Source of the DNA: Lachnospiraceae bacterium
GTDB lineage: Bacteria; Bacillota; Clostridia; Lachnospirales; Lachnospiraceae
Reading direction: 5' to 3'
Assembly (NCBI GenBank): GCA_902363675.1
Contig: CABJAV010000044.1
Location: 1-16,988 of the forward strand
Length of the DNA stretch: 16,988 nt
Made by a program: the position numbers and the translations under genes. Below, in pieces: positions 14,793 to 16,988 of this stretch. The notes below the pieces were generated by a model, which saw nothing but the letters and a program-made list of their open reading frames with translations, searched no databases and had not been told where the DNA came from. How positions within the stretch are numbered: the stretch's first letter is position 1; each line of letters begins with the position of its first letter.

Positions 14793-15857
14793 ATGACATT
14801 TTATCAGGAATTGCAGTTAAATCAGGCAGGTTCTAAAAATCTGTTGAAAAAGAGTGAAACAGTAAAAGAAAAATCATATCATATGTGGGTATATCTGGTG
14901 AAGATAGCTGTTACAATGGCATTTTGTTTTTTATTTGTTACTATTTTCAGTATCTTATTTGGAAATGAGAATAGTATTGTGGGTGTAGTAGTTTTATTAT
15001 GCCTTATGGTATTTCGGAATGCGGATCTGGGGATCCACACCGGACAATCTACGATGCTTTTGGCTTTGTTCTTTGTAATTATGACTGTATGTCCGCATTT
15101 AGCAAATCAGTTTTCACCGGTATTGGGAATGCTGTTAAATATTGCGGCACTGGCTGTGTTGATTCTGTTCGGATGCCATAATCCATTCATGTTTAATCAA
15201 TCTACATTGGTTCTTGGGTATCTGCTGCTATATGGTTATGATGTTACGGGAAAAAGCTATCAGATGCGATTCGTCGGAATGGCTTTCGGTGCAGCACTTA
15301 CCTGCTTCGTATTTTATCGAAATCATAAAAACAGAACTTATAAAAGAAATCTGAAAGATCTGATACAAGAATTTGATATCACTTCTTCCAGAACAAAATG
15401 GCAGATATGTCAGATTTTATGCGTACCGATCGTCCTTTGCATTGCAGAACTTTGTAATATGCCACGTGCAATGTGGGCTGGTATTGCGGCCATGTCCGCG
15501 ATTTTGCCGTTTATGGAAGATATGCACTACAGAGTCCATAAAAGGATTGTCGGAAATATTGCAGGTGTTATATGTTTTACAGTATTATATTTTCTGCTTC
15601 CTTCGTCAATCTATGCATATATAGGAATTCTTGGTGGAATCGGTGTAGGATTTTCAGCACAATATGGCTGGCAGGCAGTATTTAACACATTTGGTGCTTT
15701 AGCCATTGCTGCAGAGACTTATGGACTACAAGGAGCGGTTAGTCTTAGAGTGATTCAAAATGTTTTTGGTGTTGTGTTTGCTTTAGCATTTTGTGTTATA
15801 TTTTATTGGTTTATGTCTAAAAAAAAGGAAAGTGATGTGATCGTACATGCAGAGTGA
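14793..15857 (+). CDS. FUSC-like integral membrane protein
   Basis: A 354-residue polytopic protein with two hydrophobic halves (about residues 32-175 and 204-342) joined by a basic, polar stretch. The second half has MPRAMWAGIAAMSAILPFME followed by YRVHKRIVGNIAG, which fits the FUSC (fusaric acid/aromatic acid exporter) pattern of WAxxxAxxxxxP...R..GnxxG. FUSC proteins are thought to export aromatic acids or other small molecules, and the substrate here is unknown. AGGAGG (14781-14786) precedes the ATG. It starts 31 bases after the kinase stop and overlaps pgsA by 11 bases, placing it in the same operon. It may be the resistance output, or a membrane partner of the kinase. Confidence 0.7.
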   Translation: MTFYQELQLNQAGSKNLLKKSETVKEKSYHMWVYLVKIAVTMAFCFLFVTIFSILFGNENSIVGVVVLLCLMVFRNADLGIHTGQSTMLLALFFVIMTVCPHLANQFSPVLGMLLNIAALAVLILFGCHNPFMFNQSTLVLGYLLLYGYDVTGKSYQMRFVGMAFGAALTCFVFYRNHKNRTYKRNLKDLIQEFDITSSRTKWQICQILCVPIVLCIAELCNMPRAMWAGIAAMSAILPFMEDMHYRVHKRIVGNIAGVICFTVLYFLLPSSIYAYIGILGGIGVGFSAQYGWQAVFNTFGALAIAAETYGLQGAVSLRVIQNVFGVVFALAFCVIFYWFMSKKKESDVIVHAE

Positions 15858-16419
15858 AGTGAATCAGGAAGAAAATTTGAATAGAATTATTACGGTTCCT
15901 AATCTTCTTTCTTTTTTTCGGCTTTGTCTGATTCCGGTAATTATATGGAGTTATTGTGTAAAGAAAAATCCTCTGTTAGCTGGTGAAATCTTATTGCTGT
16001 CTGGTCTTACGGATCTTGCTGATGGATATATCGCAAGAAGATTCCATAGGATTAGTAATTTAGGAAAAATACTTGATCCGGTGGCTGATAAGCTTACACA
16101 GGCAGCGATGTTAATCTGTCTGTTTACTCGTTTTCCGCATATGCTTCTTTTAATCGTAATAATGGCAGGTAAGGAACTGTATATGGTAGTCAGTGGATGT
16201 CTTGTGATACGAAAGACAGGAAAAGTACATGGTGCAGACTGGCATGGAAAGATAGTAACCTTTTTATTATATGGAACTGCAGCGGTGCATATTATATGGT
16301 TCCACATTACACCGATGGTATCAGATCTGTTGATTGGTTTGTGCGCTATAATGATGGTCATATCGGTCGCTCTGTATATTATCCAGAATACCAGGACTCT
16401 TAAGGGAGAGACTGTATAA
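15847..16419 (+). CDS. pgsA: CDP-diacylglycerol-glycerol-3-phosphate 3-phosphatidyltransferase
   Basis: A 190-residue membrane enzyme of the CDP-alcohol phosphatidyltransferase family. It makes phosphatidylglycerophosphate from CDP-diacylglycerol and glycerol 3-phosphate, the step before phosphatidylglycerol. The signature D-G-x2-A-R-x8-G-x3-D-x3-D is complete (D59, G60, A63, R64, G73, D77, D81), with the extra D56 also in place. About five to six hydrophobic helices cover most of the chain, and NRIITVPNLLSFFRL is the typical PgsA start. The gene overlaps the FUSC gene by 11 bases and ends the operon. PgsA product feeds Cls, so this island carries consecutive steps of the cardiolipin route. 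It is probably a second copy beside a housekeeping pgsA; a related alcohol substrate is possible. Confidence 0.85.
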   Translation: MQSEVNQEENLNRIITVPNLLSFFRLCLIPVIIWSYCVKKNPLLAGEILLLSGLTDLADGYIARRFHRISNLGKILDPVADKLTQAAMLICLFTRFPHMLLLIVIMAGKELYMVVSGCLVIRKTGKVHGADWHGKIVTFLLYGTAAVHIIWFHITPMVSDLLIGLCAIMMVISVALYIIQNTRTLKGETV

Positions 16420-16574
16420 GCAATTTTATATTGCAATGACTAGAAAAATATTTAGGAGAAGATAGATATAAACAGTAAGTCAAACACACAAACTATGGAG
16501 TCTTTAGTCGGTTTAATAAAATTTTAGATAGAAAATAAATCATTCAATGTCATTTAGATAAGGTTTTTTATGAC
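16420..16574. other. Gene-free stretch after pgsA
   Basis: About 155 AT-rich bases without a coding frame I can support. A weak GCAAT/ATTGC hairpin follows the pgsA stop at once, without a good T-run. No promoter or clear terminator on the plus strand is evident. Confidence 0.4.
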
Positions 16575-16619
16575 AAAAAGACAGATTGCTTATCTGCCTT
16601 ATAATGCAGTATAATGGTA
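16575..16619. repeat. 45-bp direct repeat, right copy
   Basis: It matches 6440-6484 at 42 of 45 positions in the same orientation. The minus strand again forms a nine-pair hairpin (AAGGCAGAT / ATCTGTCTT with one G-U pair) followed by TTTTT. It directly abuts the cls remnant; homology to cls begins within a base or two of its end. Confidence 0.8.
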
Positions 16620-16621
16620 GT

Positions 16622-16762
16622 CAGACAGTTTTGGATATAAGAGATGATCTGGGAGCAACAATGAATGAATGCAGGGAAGTGACCGAAAAGTACCGCACAG
16701 GACGGAGTGCATATTTACGGCTCGGACAGTTGTTTATGCGATTGTTTGCAGGACTATTATAG
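16622..16762 (+). pseudogene. cls: 3' remnant of a second cardiolipin synthase gene
   Basis: An open frame of 46 codons plus stop, ending YRTGRSAYLRLGQLFMRLFAGLL in effect. It aligns with the last 46 residues of the intact Cls at 34 positions, including the final 21 without change, while the nucleotides differ at many third positions. It has no start codon of its own in context, no HKD motif and no ribosome binding site; everything 5' is replaced by the 45-bp repeat. It is therefore the stump of a diverged cls allele cut by the event that placed or rearranged the island, not a recent duplicate. Confidence 0.85.
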
Positions 16763-16783
16763 CAGAAAGAAGAGGTGTTCGAT

Positions 16784-16988
16784 ATGTGTACAGCAGCAAC
16801 TTACAAAACAAAAGATTTTTATATGGGCAGAACGCTTGATTATGAATTTTCCTATGGGGAACAGATCACGATAACGCCAAGAAATTATGAATTTGATTTC
16901 CGGTTTGCCGGGAAGATAAAAAGCCATTATGCTTTGATCGGAATGGCATTTGTTGCAGAAGGTTATCCGCTTTATTATGATGCTGTTA
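16784..16988 (+). CDS. Choloylglycine hydrolase-family protein, partial (bile salt hydrolase-like)
   Basis: The first 68 codons of an N-terminal-nucleophile amide hydrolase; the gene runs off the window. MCTAATYKTKDFYMGRTLDYEFSYGE has the exposed C2 nucleophile after removal of Met1, plus R16 and D19, which correspond to the catalytic Arg and Asp (R18 and D21 in characterised enzymes). ITITPRNYEFDFRF fits the family's next strand. Members cleave conjugated bile acids, penicillin V or N-acyl amides; the start resembles gut Firmicute bile salt hydrolases, but the substrate-deciding loops lie beyond the edge. AAGAGGTG precedes the ATG. The gene follows the cls remnant by 21 bases. Confidence 0.85.
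   Translation, partial: MCTAATYKTKDFYMGRTLDYEFSYGEQITITPRNYEFDFRFAGKIKSHYALIGMAFVAEGYPLYYDAV

Overview
The window looks like a gut Firmicute of the Lachnospiraceae type (Blautia, Dorea or Ruminococcus gnavus-like). The evidence is low-GC DNA with strong AGGAGG ribosome binding sites, a clostridial IS91-like element with its own tyrosine recombinase, remnants of a Firmicutes integrative/mobilizable element, and the start of a bile salt hydrolase-type gene at the right edge. No rRNA, tRNA or CRISPR array was seen.

Left part (1-2880), mobile DNA. A small three-helix membrane protein gene (156-422) lies between two long inverted arms (24-140 and 428-549) whose 50-bp cores match at 49 of 50 positions. 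A full-length tyrosine recombinase and an IS91-like HUH transposase broken by a frameshift or internal deletion follow. Candidate 11-bp terminal inverted repeats at 436-446 and 2777-2787 would enclose these two genes.

Middle part (2880-6460), cargo plus an eroded conjugative/mobilizable element. An AT-rich stretch carries a DUF4304 protein and a membrane-anchored XRE regulator with its own promoter and operator-like palindrome. After a strong terminator come pieces of a transfer module: possibly the first codons of a type IA topoisomerase gene, the tail of a DUF4316-like protein, the first codons of mobC, and a relaxase without its N-terminus. A hairpin- and repeat-rich stretch that looks like an oriT follows. 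Several deletions appear to have joined gene starts to gene interiors.

Right part (6440-16619), a roughly 10.2-kb segment bounded by a 45-bp direct repeat (42 of 45 identical) whose minus strand is a terminator hairpin. Its left copy abuts an IS4-family transposase fragment. Its right copy abuts the last 46 codons of a cardiolipin synthase gene that has lost its 5' portion. Inside are relQ-cls (alarmone synthetase and cardiolipin synthase), a citrate synthase-MarR regulator pair, and a tightly packed run of phospholipase D-like protein, OmpR-type response regulator, histidine kinase, FUSC-like membrane protein and PgsA. The citrate synthase and phospholipase D-like transcription units share an almost identical upstream element, TTGAG-N6-TTGAG followed at fixed distance by TTGTATTGTAT. 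Direct half-sites 11 bp apart are what an OmpR/PhoB-family regulator binds, so the encoded response regulator is the obvious candidate.

The working idea is an envelope-remodelling island. PgsA makes the phosphatidylglycerol precursor, Cls and the second PLD protein act on phosphatidylglycerol/cardiolipin-type lipids, FUSC may export a compound, and the two-component system senses membrane stress and tunes both operons. The bile salt hydrolase-like gene next door suggests bile acids or antimicrobial peptides as possible stresses. That last step is inference.
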